From URNF01 sp045634325 (lineage in GTDB: Bacteria > Bacillota > Clostridia > Oscillospirales > Acutalibacteraceae), in assembly GCA_045634325.1 (NCBI GenBank), contig JAZRAA010000052.1:1-31035 (forward strand): a stretch of 31,035 nucleotides of DNA, written 5' to 3'. The notes beneath the pieces were generated by a model. That model worked only from the letters and a program-made list of their open reading frames with translations. It ran no database searches and had not been told where the DNA came from. This document shows positions 6,811-14,009 of this stretch, piece by piece. The position numbers were made by a program, and so were the translations under genes. Numbering within the stretch: the first letter of the stretch is position 1; every line of letters starts with the position of its first letter.

Positions 6811-8016
6811 TTATTCGGTATATAAACTATTTTTACCCGATATCAACGCGCTCACAATAATAGCAATCACAAAAAACACAATTCCTTGTATACCGAACAT
6901 TTCCACCGCCAGAAAAGCAGTTGCAAGCGGGGCGTTGGTAACGCCACAGAACATTGCGGTCATGCCGACCGCAGCACCAAAAGCCGGGTCAAGTTGTAAT
7001 ACGAGTGAAAGTGCTCCGCCAAGCGTGGCTCCAATACAAAAGCTGGGAATAATCTCCCCGCCTTTATATCCGGCCGCTACCGTTATCACGGTGAACAGCA
7101 TTTTCAATGCAAATGCTTCATACCGCACCTCGCCGCTCTCAAAAATGCGATTGATAAGCGCGATACCGCTACCATTATAATCGGCAGTGCCTATCATCAA
7201 AGTCAGCACCACAATAACGGCGCCACCAACAGCTATACGCCACCATTCATTTTCGAGCAGGGTAGCATATTTATGGGATGCAAAATGTAATGTTTTACAA
7301 AATACAACACTGATGATCGAACAGGCGACCGCAATTACCAGCAACCGCCAAAGTGTCGAAAATGATATAACAGGTATGTTTGGTATGGTAAATCGCTCGG
7401 GATGTACGCCCAAAAACACTGCTACTGCAAAACCACTGATACAAGAAGCTAGCGTCGGCAACAACAAAACAAACACCGACCGACCGATGAGAAGCACCTC
7501 CAGCACAAACACGCATGCGCCCAACGGTGTGCCAAATACTGCTGAAAAAAACGCACCCATACCGCAAACAGTCAGTATGCGCACGGTGGCAACGTCCACA
7601 CGAAACACACGCCCCACCAAAGCCGCTAAACCGCCGCCCAATTGCAACGCGGCACCTTCTCGGCCGGCAGAACCACCACACAGGTGAGTCAGCGTGGCAC
7701 TAATAAATATTGCAGGTGTCAGTGTAAGAGGTACGCAACCCTCTCCTTTTCCCGCATTCATCACATGACAAGTACCGATGCCACTTGTACCGCACACTTT
7801 ATACACTACCACCGTCAACAAACCCGCCAACGGCAAGCCATACAGTATCCACGGCTGTCCCGCGCGAATATCACTCACCCATGTAACCGCATGCGCAAAA
7901 GCAGCACCTACAACACCGCACAACGCACCTATAAACAGGGCAAGCCCCAGCACCCGACACAAGTGCCCTATCTTTTTCATTACATTGGGAATAGAAACTT
8001 GCATATACTTATCCAT
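6811..8016 (-). CDS. ClC-family chloride channel or transporter
   Basis: The 401-residue protein has about ten membrane segments and the ClC anion-pathway motifs. GTSGIGTCHV stands for the GSGIP loop. GGSAGREGAALQLGG stands for GREGP and retains the gating glutamate (E of GREG). FSAVFGTPLGACVFVLEV is the conserved helix-H region, and KGGEIIPSFCIGATLGG the third filter region. It lacks cytoplasmic CBS domains. GREGA in place of GREGP marks the divergent prokaryotic branch, so ion preference (chloride versus fluoride or other) cannot be assigned. The ATG at 8014-8016 lies inside the end of the acyltransferase gene (8 bp overlap), implying coupling. A later Met at residue 5 is an alternative start. 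Confidence 0.87.
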   Translation of the reverse strand: MDKYMQVSIPNVMKKIGHLCRVLGLALFIGALCGVVGAAFAHAVTWVSDIRAGQPWILYGLPLAGLLTVVVYKVCGTSGIGTCHVMNAGKGEGCVPLTLTPAIFISATLTHLCGGSAGREGAALQLGGGLAALVGRVFRVDVATVRILTVCGMGAFFSAVFGTPLGACVFVLEVLLIGRSVFVLLLPTLASCISGFAVAVFLGVHPERFTIPNIPVISFSTLWRLLVIAVACSIISVVFCKTLHFASHKYATLLENEWWRIAVGGAVIVVLTLMIGTADYNGSGIALINRIFESGEVRYEAFALKMLFTVITVAAGYKGGEIIPSFCIGATLGGALSLVLQLDPAFGAAVGMTAMFCGVTNAPLATAFLAVEMFGIQGIVFFVIAIIVSALISGKNSLYTE

Positions 8017-9265
8017 CTTTTCGCATCAAACTTTTTTCATATAAAATCTCGGTTGCAAACGCTAATTTCGTCACAACGTTCTCTTTAGCGGGATAACAAT
8101 AAAACGAATCGTTTTCCGTAGAAATATCTACACAATCAAAAGGTTTGATATAACAGTAGTCATATTCTACATGCAAACTGTTCATCTGTGCAGGTTTGCG
8201 CTGGATACGGTAGGGTTTGCCACGATACATGCCCTCCAACACAAATCCATTTTCAGCGGTGTGTGTCAGGCTTGCTGCGCCCAAGTGCTCAAACTTCCAA
8301 CATCTGGGCATAGAATACACATCCACCGTATCCGAAAAATGATAGGTGCCGTTTTCGATTTGTTTTTCAACCTGTGCACGTTGCCATAAATACCAATCCG
8401 GAACGTGAGAAAACTCCGTTTCACCCTCCAGCGCATGAAGTGTGCCATCCTCTTGCAAAACCCACCGTTTGCCACAGGATTCGCATAATAGTTCGGTTCC
8501 CTTTGTCGCCATTTTAGACTCAGCCAGACAATGCGGGCATTGGTATAACACCTTATGCAGCCCTTCCGCTCGATACGGCTCGGTAATTAAAATGCCATTT
8601 TCTTTTTGATACCGATACTCATCATACTGCAAACTTTGTTTGATAACAGCATTAATTTCCTCTACCGTCATTTCCGCAATCTGCTCAGCTGTAAGAACTT
8701 GCGTCAAAGTGGTATACAGCGGCACTTTGCGTTTCTTGCGAAAATTCCAAAACGGAGAGTGTAAGTAGTTACCATGATGTACCACCGCTACTACCGGTAC
8801 ACCGTTATGTTTTATCAGCTTACCCAGAGAATCGGGTATATACGAAGTGATGCCGCAAGGCGAATACCGCGCTTCCGGATACATCGAAAGGATATCTCCA
8901 CGCTTTAACACCCTGTTGATAGATTTTACCAAATGCAAATCGCGCGTATATTTACGCGTGCAAATACAGCCAATCCATTCCATTAAGAAAGGTCGGCGAT
9001 AATATCCGTCAATCGACACCACATTATTGACACGATACGGAAAAGTGGCGGTTGCCAACAATTCAAAGTCAACAAAGTGCATATGGTTGCTGAGCACCAT
9101 ATACGGCGGTTTCAAACCTTCCATATTGATTTTTTCAACGCGATATCGCTTACCGATTAGAGCTAATTTAGACAACACCCAAATCAAAAATACAAAAAAT
9201 AACGGTTGCCGAATCGGGTACTTTGCTGTTTTATATCTTTTTTGATTTTTATAAAATACGTCCAT
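8009..9265 (-). CDS. PlsC-type 1-acylglycerol-3-phosphate acyltransferase with C-terminal zinc ribbon
   Basis: The 418-residue protein starts with a membrane-associated helix (about 18-36). The acyltransferase motif I follows as NHMHFVDFEL (about 60-69; HX4D catalytic pair), then YPEARYSP (the glycerol-3-phosphate-binding EG-like motif region). After the acyltransferase half (to about 235), a four-cysteine ribbon CPHC...CESC spans about 243-265. The last 150 residues are an unrecognised domain. It probably acylates lysophosphatidic acid or a related lipid at the inner membrane. The extra ribbon and tail are absent from standard PlsC (about 240 residues), so substrate or regulation may differ. 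It is the first gene of the operon that continues into ClC and GtrA, and GAGGAG precedes its ATG. Confidence 0.85.
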   Translation of the reverse strand: MDVFYKNQKRYKTAKYPIRQPLFFVFLIWVLSKLALIGKRYRVEKINMEGLKPPYMVLSNHMHFVDFELLATATFPYRVNNVVSIDGYYRRPFLMEWIGCICTRKYTRDLHLVKSINRVLKRGDILSMYPEARYSPCGITSYIPDSLGKLIKHNGVPVVAVVHHGNYLHSPFWNFRKKRKVPLYTTLTQVLTAEQIAEMTVEEINAVIKQSLQYDEYRYQKENGILITEPYRAEGLHKVLYQCPHCLAESKMATKGTELLCESCGKRWVLQEDGTLHALEGETEFSHVPDWYLWQRAQVEKQIENGTYHFSDTVDVYSMPRCWKFEHLGAASLTHTAENGFVLEGMYRGKPYRIQRKPAQMNSLHVEYDYCYIKPFDCVDISTENDSFYCYPAKENVVTKLAFATEILYEKSLMRKDG

Positions 9266-9299
9266 TTACTTTCTCCTCAACAAAATTTCACCTAATGAA

Positions 9300-9328
9300 A
9301 TTCTATATTATATTTGTCAGAAAAGCAA
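9300..9328 (-). promoter_or_regulatory. probable promoter of the PlsC-ClC-GtrA operon
   Basis: On the minus strand: TTGCTT (9323-9328), a 17 bp spacer, TAGAAT (9300-9305). A perfect TATAAT at 9307-9312 overlaps it but has no good -35. The site is back to back with the plus-strand promoter at 9353-9381. Confidence 0.4.
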
Positions 9329-9352
9329 GAAAAATTGTTTCCAATAAAACCC

Positions 9353-9381
9353 TTGTCCACATGACAAACAAATGGTATACT
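9353..9381 (+). promoter_or_regulatory. promoter of the alpha/beta hydrolase
   Basis: TTGTCC (9353-9358), a 17 bp spacer, TATACT (9376-9381), with an extended TGG before the -10. It is followed by GGAACGGAGG and the ATG at 9406. Confidence 0.65.
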
Positions 9382-9405
9382 AAAAAGAAGGAACGGAGGA
9401 ATACA

Positions 9406-10356
9406 ATGACAGTACTGTATATCGCATTGTTGTCTGTAGCAGTTTTGGCACTGCTTTGCATCTCAACGGCTTACATATGTTTTTACATTACCTTTTACGT
9501 ATCACAAAAAGAAAAGGATAAACCCGCAGATTTACCGGTTGGCAAAATATATGATCCCTATCACCCATTGATGAAACAGTGGATGGAGGATGTAAAGCAT
9601 ATACCCTTTACGCCAATGCAAACCGTTTCTCACGATGGATTAACACTTTATGGGAAATATTATGAGTGCCAAGCGGACGCACCGATTGAATTGATGATGC
9701 ACGGTTACCGCGGCAGAGCGGAACGCGATTTGTGTGGCGGTATACAACGTTGCTTTTCCATCGGACACAACGTCTTATTGGTAGACCAACGCGCCAGCGG
9801 TAAAAGTGAGGGCCATGTGATTACATTTGGCGCAAAAGAAAGTCTTGATTGCCTAGCTTGGGTGCGTTATATTTGCGACACATTCGGCAAAGATACACCC
9901 ATTATGCTGACCGGCATCTCCATGGGCGCCACCACCGTCTTGCTGGCAGCATCACATCCCCCGCCCGACAACGTCATCGGTGTTTTGGCGGATTGCGGTT
10001 TTACCAATGCGAAGGAAATTATTAAAAAAGTCATTACAGATATGAAATTGCCGCCCTTCTTATATGGGTTTATACGGTTAGGTGCTATACTGTTTGGCGG
10101 TTTTGACCCAAACAAAGTTGGTTCCCCATCGCCTACCTTACCCGTTATTTTCTTCCATGGTGAAAGCGACAGTTTTGTTCCGTGTGAAATGAGTATACAA
10201 AATTATAACCATTGCACCGCATCCAAACAACTCGTCACCGTTCCTAATGCCGAACACGGTTTGAGTTATGTTATAGATGAGCAAGGGTATTTAAAAGCTT
10301 TAACTGATTTTTGCAAATTACATAATATTCCCGTCACTGTAACAAACAAAACATAA
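9406..10356 (+). CDS. membrane-anchored alpha/beta hydrolase
   Basis: The start at 9406 follows GGAACGGAGG and gives 316 residues; an earlier in-frame opening lies upstream of the promoter and was discarded. One amino-terminal helix (about residues 3-28) anchors it. The hydrolase core shows MMHGYRG for the oxyanion loop (about 102-108), DQRASGKSEGH, the nucleophile elbow GISMGA (about 173-178; the serine is the nucleophile), FHGESDSFVP for the acid and NAEHGLSY for the catalytic histidine. It resembles the YqkD/Bem46-like hydrolases of Firmicutes, whose substrates are unknown. It is transcribed alone and ends in a bidirectional terminator. Confidence 0.88.
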   Translation: MTVLYIALLSVAVLALLCISTAYICFYITFYVSQKEKDKPADLPVGKIYDPYHPLMKQWMEDVKHIPFTPMQTVSHDGLTLYGKYYECQADAPIELMMHGYRGRAERDLCGGIQRCFSIGHNVLLVDQRASGKSEGHVITFGAKESLDCLAWVRYICDTFGKDTPIMLTGISMGATTVLLAASHPPPDNVIGVLADCGFTNAKEIIKKVITDMKLPPFLYGFIRLGAILFGGFDPNKVGSPSPTLPVIFFHGESDSFVPCEMSIQNYNHCTASKQLVTVPNAEHGLSYVIDEQGYLKALTDFCKLHNIPVTVTNKT

Positions 10357-10392
10357 AAAAATTCCGAATGTTCACACATTCGGAATTTTTTT
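10355..10392. terminator. bidirectional terminator between the hydrolase and tRNA-Leu
   Basis: A 16 bp stem (aaaaaaattccgaatg and complement) has a 6-base loop. It carries T runs on both strands, so it can end the plus-strand hydrolase message and the minus-strand tRNA transcript. The last base touches the tRNA CCA end. Confidence 0.9.
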
Positions 10393-10476
10393 GGTGCGGG
10401 TAACAGGAGTTGAACCTGCACGATGGAAATCACCAGAGCCTAAATCTGGCGCGTCTGCCAATTCCGCCATACCCGC
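10392..10476 (-). tRNA. tRNA-Leu (anticodon UAG)
   Basis: On the minus strand the acceptor arms GCGGGTA and TACCCGC pair perfectly. The anticodon stem CCAGA/TCTGG encloses TTTAGGC, giving anticodon UAG (reads CUA and related Leu codons). A long variable arm GAT-TTCC-ATC, typical of class II tRNAs, is present. The T arm is GCAGG-TTCAACT-CCTGT. CCA is encoded in the DNA. Total length is 85 nt. The transcript has its own promoter and terminator and is not in a cluster. Confidence 0.95.
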
Positions 10477-10496
10477 ATTTATAAAATACTCTTTGC

Positions 10497-10525
10497 ATTT
10501 TATAGCATTCTCTCTCAAAAGTCAA
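10497..10525 (-). promoter_or_regulatory. promoter of tRNA-Leu
   Basis: On the minus strand: TTGACT (10520-10525), a 17 bp spacer, TAAAAT (10497-10502), about 20 bases before the mature tRNA 5' end. Confidence 0.6.
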
Positions 10526-10532
10526 GTATTCC

Positions 10533-10568
10533 AAAAAAGAACCGACACAATGGTGTCGGTTCTTTTTT
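10533..10568 (-). terminator. intrinsic terminator of guaB
   Basis: A perfect 16 bp stem built on aaaaaagaaccgacac has a 4-base loop (aatg). It is flanked by A and T runs, so it could work on either strand. It lies right after the guaB stop at 10578. Confidence 0.9.
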
Positions 10569-10577
10569 TACTTTTAA

Positions 10578-12089
10578 TTATCTGCCAAACGGCGTGCCGG
10601 TGCTGCTTTTGAGCACCACGTCATGATAACCACCTTCCACGATGCTGGTAGCAGATACCAAAGTCATCTTGGCATCACGCTGCAAATCGGGAATGTTGGT
10701 CACACCGCAGTTGCACATAGTGGATTTCACTTTGTACAAGCTCTTTGCAACATTATCGCGCAAAGAACCGGCATATTCGACGTAAGAGTCAACGCCTTCT
10801 TCAAAGGACAGTTTCGCTTTGCCGCCCAAGTCATAGCGTTGCCAGTTACGAGCACGGTTAGAACCTTCGCCCCAGTACTCTTTCACATAGGTGCCGTTGA
10901 TGTTCAACTTATTCGTCGGGCTTTCGTCAAAACGAGCGAAATAACGGCCGAGCATGATGAAATCAGAGCCCATTGCCAAAGCAAGCGTCATGTGATAATC
11001 ATGCACAATACCGCCATCCGAGCAAACCGGAATATAGATACCGGTCTTCTCGAAGTATTCATTACGTGCATTGACAACGTCAATCAAAGCGGTCGCTTGG
11101 CCACGGCCGATACCTTTCTGTTCACGAGTGATACAGATGGAACCACCGCCAATACCGACTTTAATAAAGTCAGCACCCGCTTCTGCCAGGAACATAAAAC
11201 CATCACGGTCCACGACGTTACCAGCGCCGATTTTGACCGAGTCGCCGTATTTCTCACGGACGAATTTCAAAGTCTGCGCCTGCCAGCAGGAATAGCCTTC
11301 GGAAGAGTCAATACACAATACGTCCGCACCGGCTTCCACCAAAGCGGGAATACGCTCTTCGTAGTCAAGGGTGTTGATGCCGGCGCCTACCAAGTAGCGT
11401 TTTTGTGCATCCAACACTTCTTGCGGGTTTTCTTTATGCTGTGCATAATCCTTGCGGAACACCATGTATGCCAAATTGCCTTTGTCATCAACGAGCGGCA
11501 AAGAGTTGAGCTTGTTATCCCAAATAATATCGTTGGCTTCTTTCAGAGTGGTGGTCGCGGGCGCGGTCACCAGTTTATCCAAAGGCGTCATAAACTCTTT
11601 CACCTTTGTGGTGAGTTCCATACGGCTAACACGATAATCTCTACCGGTGACAATACCGCACAGTTTACCATTAGCGGTGCCGTCTTCGGTGATAGCAATG
11701 GTGTTGTGACCGGTGGCTTCTACTAAGTTGAGAACGTCCGCCAAAGTATCATCGGCAGTGAGGTTGGAATCACTGACCACAAAACCGGCTTTATAGTTTT
11801 TTACGCGGGCAACCATAGCCGCCTCATCCTCAATGGATTGAGAACCGTAAATAAAGGAGATACCGCCCTCTTTGGCAAGCGCAATCGCCATGGTATCATT
11901 CGAAACAGACTGCATGATAGCAGAAACGAGCGGAATATTCAGTTCAATAGCCGACTTTTCACCTTTTTTGAATTTTACCAAAGGCGTTTTAAGCGAGACG
12001 TTTGCCGGAATACACTCCGGAGAGGTGTAACCGGGCACCAATAGATACTCACTAAAAGTATGAGACGGTTCGCTGAAATAAAATGCCAT
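10578..12089 (-). CDS. guaB: IMP dehydrogenase
   Basis: The 503-residue enzyme oxidises IMP to XMP with NAD+, the committed step to GMP. The catalytic loop is GGGSICITREQKGIGRGQA, with the nucleophilic cysteine near residue 319. CSDGG and the flap block RARNWQRYDLGG (Arg-Tyr dyad) follow. A CBS pair occupies about residues 95-220 (TPLDKLVTAP, NSLPLVDDKGN). From memory, the length, the catalytic loop, GIYIPVCSDGGIV.DYHMTLA, and the C-terminal KSTMCNCG and SIVEGG.HDV blocks are almost the same as in Tritrichomonas foetus IMPDH. They differ from the usual B. subtilis/E. coli type. The gene is monocistronic, with its own promoter, a leader hairpin and a terminator. Confidence 0.96.
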   Translation of the reverse strand: MAFYFSEPSHTFSEYLLVPGYTSPECIPANVSLKTPLVKFKKGEKSAIELNIPLVSAIMQSVSNDTMAIALAKEGGISFIYGSQSIEDEAAMVARVKNYKAGFVVSDSNLTADDTLADVLNLVEATGHNTIAITEDGTANGKLCGIVTGRDYRVSRMELTTKVKEFMTPLDKLVTAPATTTLKEANDIIWDNKLNSLPLVDDKGNLAYMVFRKDYAQHKENPQEVLDAQKRYLVGAGINTLDYEERIPALVEAGADVLCIDSSEGYSCWQAQTLKFVREKYGDSVKIGAGNVVDRDGFMFLAEAGADFIKVGIGGGSICITREQKGIGRGQATALIDVVNARNEYFEKTGIYIPVCSDGGIVHDYHMTLALAMGSDFIMLGRYFARFDESPTNKLNINGTYVKEYWGEGSNRARNWQRYDLGGKAKLSFEEGVDSYVEYAGSLRDNVAKSLYKVKSTMCNCGVTNIPDLQRDAKMTLVSATSIVEGGYHDVVLKSSTGTPFGR

Positions 12090-12115
12090 ATCAATTATCT
12101 CCTTTTCTTAACGCC

Positions 12116-12134
12116 GCAAACAGCCACTGTTCGC
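12116..12134 (-). other. hairpin in the guaB leader
   Basis: The guaB transcript between its promoter and ribosome site can form an 8 bp stem (GCGAACAG with CUGUUUGC) around a 3-base loop. There is no U tail, so it is not a terminator by itself. The leader is only about 60 nt, too short for a purine riboswitch. A role in mRNA stability or regulation is possible. Confidence 0.4.
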
Positions 12135-12152
12135 CGGTTGAATATTTTTGTT

Positions 12153-12181
12153 ATTCTATCATATTAGACATTTCTCGTCAA
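12153..12181 (-). promoter_or_regulatory. guaB promoter
   Basis: On the minus strand: TTGACG (12176-12181), a 17 bp spacer ending in an extended TGA, then TAGAAT (12153-12158). Confidence 0.7.
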
Positions 12182-12201
12182 GTGATTTTGCTGAAAAATT
12201 A

Positions 12202-12786
12202 TCATTGTTGTTGCTCATCCAACGTCATACGGCAAGGTGGCAAAAATTCCCTAATGAAACATTCTACCGCCTCGATTTCCATAGCGTGTAATGCTTTTTC
12301 CGTACTATCACGGGCACTGCGAAATTCCGTGTTCCCCTGTCGCAATTCTTCCTCACATTTGATAAGTGCCGCCAATTTATCCGCCGCTTTTACAATACGC
12401 TTTTCCGCTTGTAAATCATCACCAGGAGAAAACCATCCGGCATATTCCAAACGCAAATCATCCGGTAACAAACCAAGGATAGTGGCAGTAGCATCCGCTT
12501 CCACTTGTTTGAAAGCATCCCGCAAGGTCGGATTGACGTATTTGACAGGTGTAGGCATATCCCCTGTTAAAATCTCCGGCACATCGTGGTATAACGCAAT
12601 CATCACAGCATCTTTCACGCGGATATTACCATTAAAACGAGTATTTTCCAACACCGCCAGCGCATGTGTCAATGTAGCTACATCATACGAATGCTCACAA
12701 ATGTTTTCCGCACGGGTATTGCGCATCAACGCCCATCGCGTGATATATTTCATGCGCATCAGCGCACCATAAAATGCATTTTTCAC
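12202..12786 (-). CDS. yfbR: YfbR-like HD-domain 5'-deoxynucleotidase
   Basis: The 194-residue HD-superfamily protein closely follows E. coli YfbR, which removes phosphate from deoxynucleoside 5'-monophosphates. Matching blocks are RWALMRNTRAENICEHSYDV (metal-binding His), ALYHDVPEILTGDMPTPVKY (the HD pair) and KAADKLAALIKCEEEL.QGN.EF near residues 132-156. Its likely role is dNMP turnover. The start is a GTG (12784-12786) behind GGGAG. It has its own promoter and lies just upstream of guaB, giving two adjacent nucleotide-metabolism genes without clear co-transcription. Confidence 0.9.
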   Translation of the reverse strand: MKNAFYGALMRMKYITRWALMRNTRAENICEHSYDVATLTHALAVLENTRFNGNIRVKDAVMIALYHDVPEILTGDMPTPVKYVNPTLRDAFKQVEADATATILGLLPDDLRLEYAGWFSPGDDLQAEKRIVKAADKLAALIKCEEELRQGNTEFRSARDSTEKALHAMEIEAVECFIREFLPPCRMTLDEQQQ

Positions 12787-12809
12787 ATCATCACTCTCCC
12801 ATGAAATTC

Positions 12810-12838
12810 AGTATACCATCTTATGTGAAAGATTGCAA
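12810..12838 (-). promoter_or_regulatory. promoter of the yfbR-like gene
   Basis: On the minus strand: TTGCAA (12833-12838), a 17 bp spacer ending in an extended TGG, then TATACT (12810-12815). Confidence 0.65.
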
Positions 12839-12845
12839 TAAAAAC

Positions 12846-12876
12846 AAAAGAGAGAAGCTCAAAGCTTCTCTCTTTT
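12846..12876 (-). terminator. intrinsic terminator of rpmB
   Basis: A perfect 14 bp stem on aaaagagagaagct has a 3-base loop and is followed on the minus strand by a T-rich stretch. It lies 26 bases after the rpmB stop. Confidence 0.88.
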
Positions 12877-12902
12877 CATCTGTTTTCACAGCAATTCGGC
12901 AA

Positions 12903-13091
12903 TTAAACAGCGCGGGTAACTTTACCCGAACGTAAGCAACGGGTGCAGGCATAGATTCTCTTAGGAGAACCGTTCACAACAGCCTTTACTTTTTTGATGT
13001 TGGGCTTCCAGGTACGATTGGAACGACGATGAGAGTGAGAAACCTGAATACCGAACACTACACTTTTGCCGCAGATATCACATTTAGCCAT
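12903..13091 (-). CDS. rpmB: 50S ribosomal protein L28
   Basis: The 62-residue protein begins MAKCDICGKSVVFGIQVSHS, the standard L28 opening, and ends CTRCLRSGKVTRAV. It has the two CxxC pairs (CDIC, CTRC) of the zinc-binding C+ form. I chose the ATG at 13089-13091 because GGAGGTG stands directly before it; a longer in-frame start at 13139 adds a non-homologous extension. It is a single gene with its own terminator, as usual for rpmB in Firmicutes. Confidence 0.97.
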   Translation of the reverse strand: MAKCDICGKSVVFGIQVSHSHRRSNRTWKPNIKKVKAVVNGSPKRIYACTRCLRSGKVTRAV

Positions 13092-13193
13092 GGTCTGCAC
13101 CTCCTTTTCAGTACAACAGCAGTATGATAACAGATTCAATTTAAAAAATCAAGTCTTTTTTGAAAAAAACTCAAAAAAGTGAGAAAACGCACA

Positions 13194-13994
13194 TTACTGC
13201 TTACCCAGTTGTTTAGTCCGTTCAAAAGAAGCCTGCACCGCTGCGGCTATCACATCCGCAAAATCGCTCTTTTGCAAAACACGTACACCTTCAATGGTGC
13301 TGCCCGCAGGGCTGCACACCGCATCTCGCAATTGGGCGGGCTTTTCTCCGCTTTGTAACAACAACTGCGCCGCACCCAAAACCGTTTGTGCGGCATACTG
13401 TTGGGCTTGATCAAGAGATAAACCACACTTTACACCCGCATCTGCCAGCGCTTCGATAAACGAATACACAAAGGCAGGGCCGCAACCCGAAATGGCACAC
13501 CCCGCATCAATCAAACCTTCGGGTAACTTATCCAACGTGCCCGCCTGTTTCATAAACTGTAAAAATGCGGCTTGTTCTTTCTCTGTCACCGCGTTATTCA
13601 CAGCATATAACACCATGCCCTCGCCCACCGCAACCGGTGTGTTGGGCATAATCCGGATAAGCGGTACACGGCCCAATACCTGCTCGATGGTATGCAGTTG
13701 CACACCTGCCGCCATACTGACAAAGACCGTTTGCGAATTTCTGGTATCGCAAGCCGCAATCTCTTGTAACAACGCCGGCAATATCTGCGGTTTTACACCC
13801 AAAAAAACATACGAACAGTTTTCAAGAACCGCCGTGTTATCCGATACCACGCAACCGAGTTCTTTAGAAAGCGCCAATGCTTTTTCCGGCATAAAATCCG
13901 CCAAATATACCGACTGTGCATCAACAGTACGACAAACCGCTCTTGCCAAAGCGCCACCCATATTGCCGACGCCTATAAAACCGATTTTACTCAT
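13194..13994 (-). CDS. proC: pyrroline-5-carboxylate reductase
   Basis: The 266-residue enzyme performs the last step of proline synthesis, reducing pyrroline-5-carboxylate with NAD(P)H. The Rossmann motif GFIGVGNMGGALARAV is at residues 4-19. FLGVKPQ, RIMPNTPVAVGEGM and the C-terminal helix block CAISGCGPAFVYSFIEALADAGVKCGL...VCSPAGSTIEGV are the family signatures. The ATG at 13992-13994 follows AAGGAG. It is the third gene of proB-proA-proC, 15 bases after the proA stop. Confidence 0.96.
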   Translation of the reverse strand: MSKIGFIGVGNMGGALARAVCRTVDAQSVYLADFMPEKALALSKELGCVVSDNTAVLENCSYVFLGVKPQILPALLQEIAACDTRNSQTVFVSMAAGVQLHTIEQVLGRVPLIRIMPNTPVAVGEGMVLYAVNNAVTEKEQAAFLQFMKQAGTLDKLPEGLIDAGCAISGCGPAFVYSFIEALADAGVKCGLSLDQAQQYAAQTVLGAAQLLLQSGEKPAQLRDAVCSPAGSTIEGVRVLQKSDFADVIAAAVQASFERTKQLGKQ

Positions 13995-14009
13995 AGCGTT
14001 CTCCTTCCA

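Noticed and set aside
10623..11726. A 367-codon open frame on the plus strand, antisense to guaB
   Set aside because: It lies wholly inside the well-supported guaB gene, has no ribosome site or protein-like motifs, and arises from the codon bias of the opposite strand.
12090..12200. Purine or other riboswitch upstream of guaB
   Set aside because: The leader is about 60 nt and only one short hairpin forms; no conserved three-way junction sequence is present.
13140..13193. AT-rich hairpin after proC as a terminator
   Set aside because: The stem is almost all A-T with a loop of T, so it is too weak to call.
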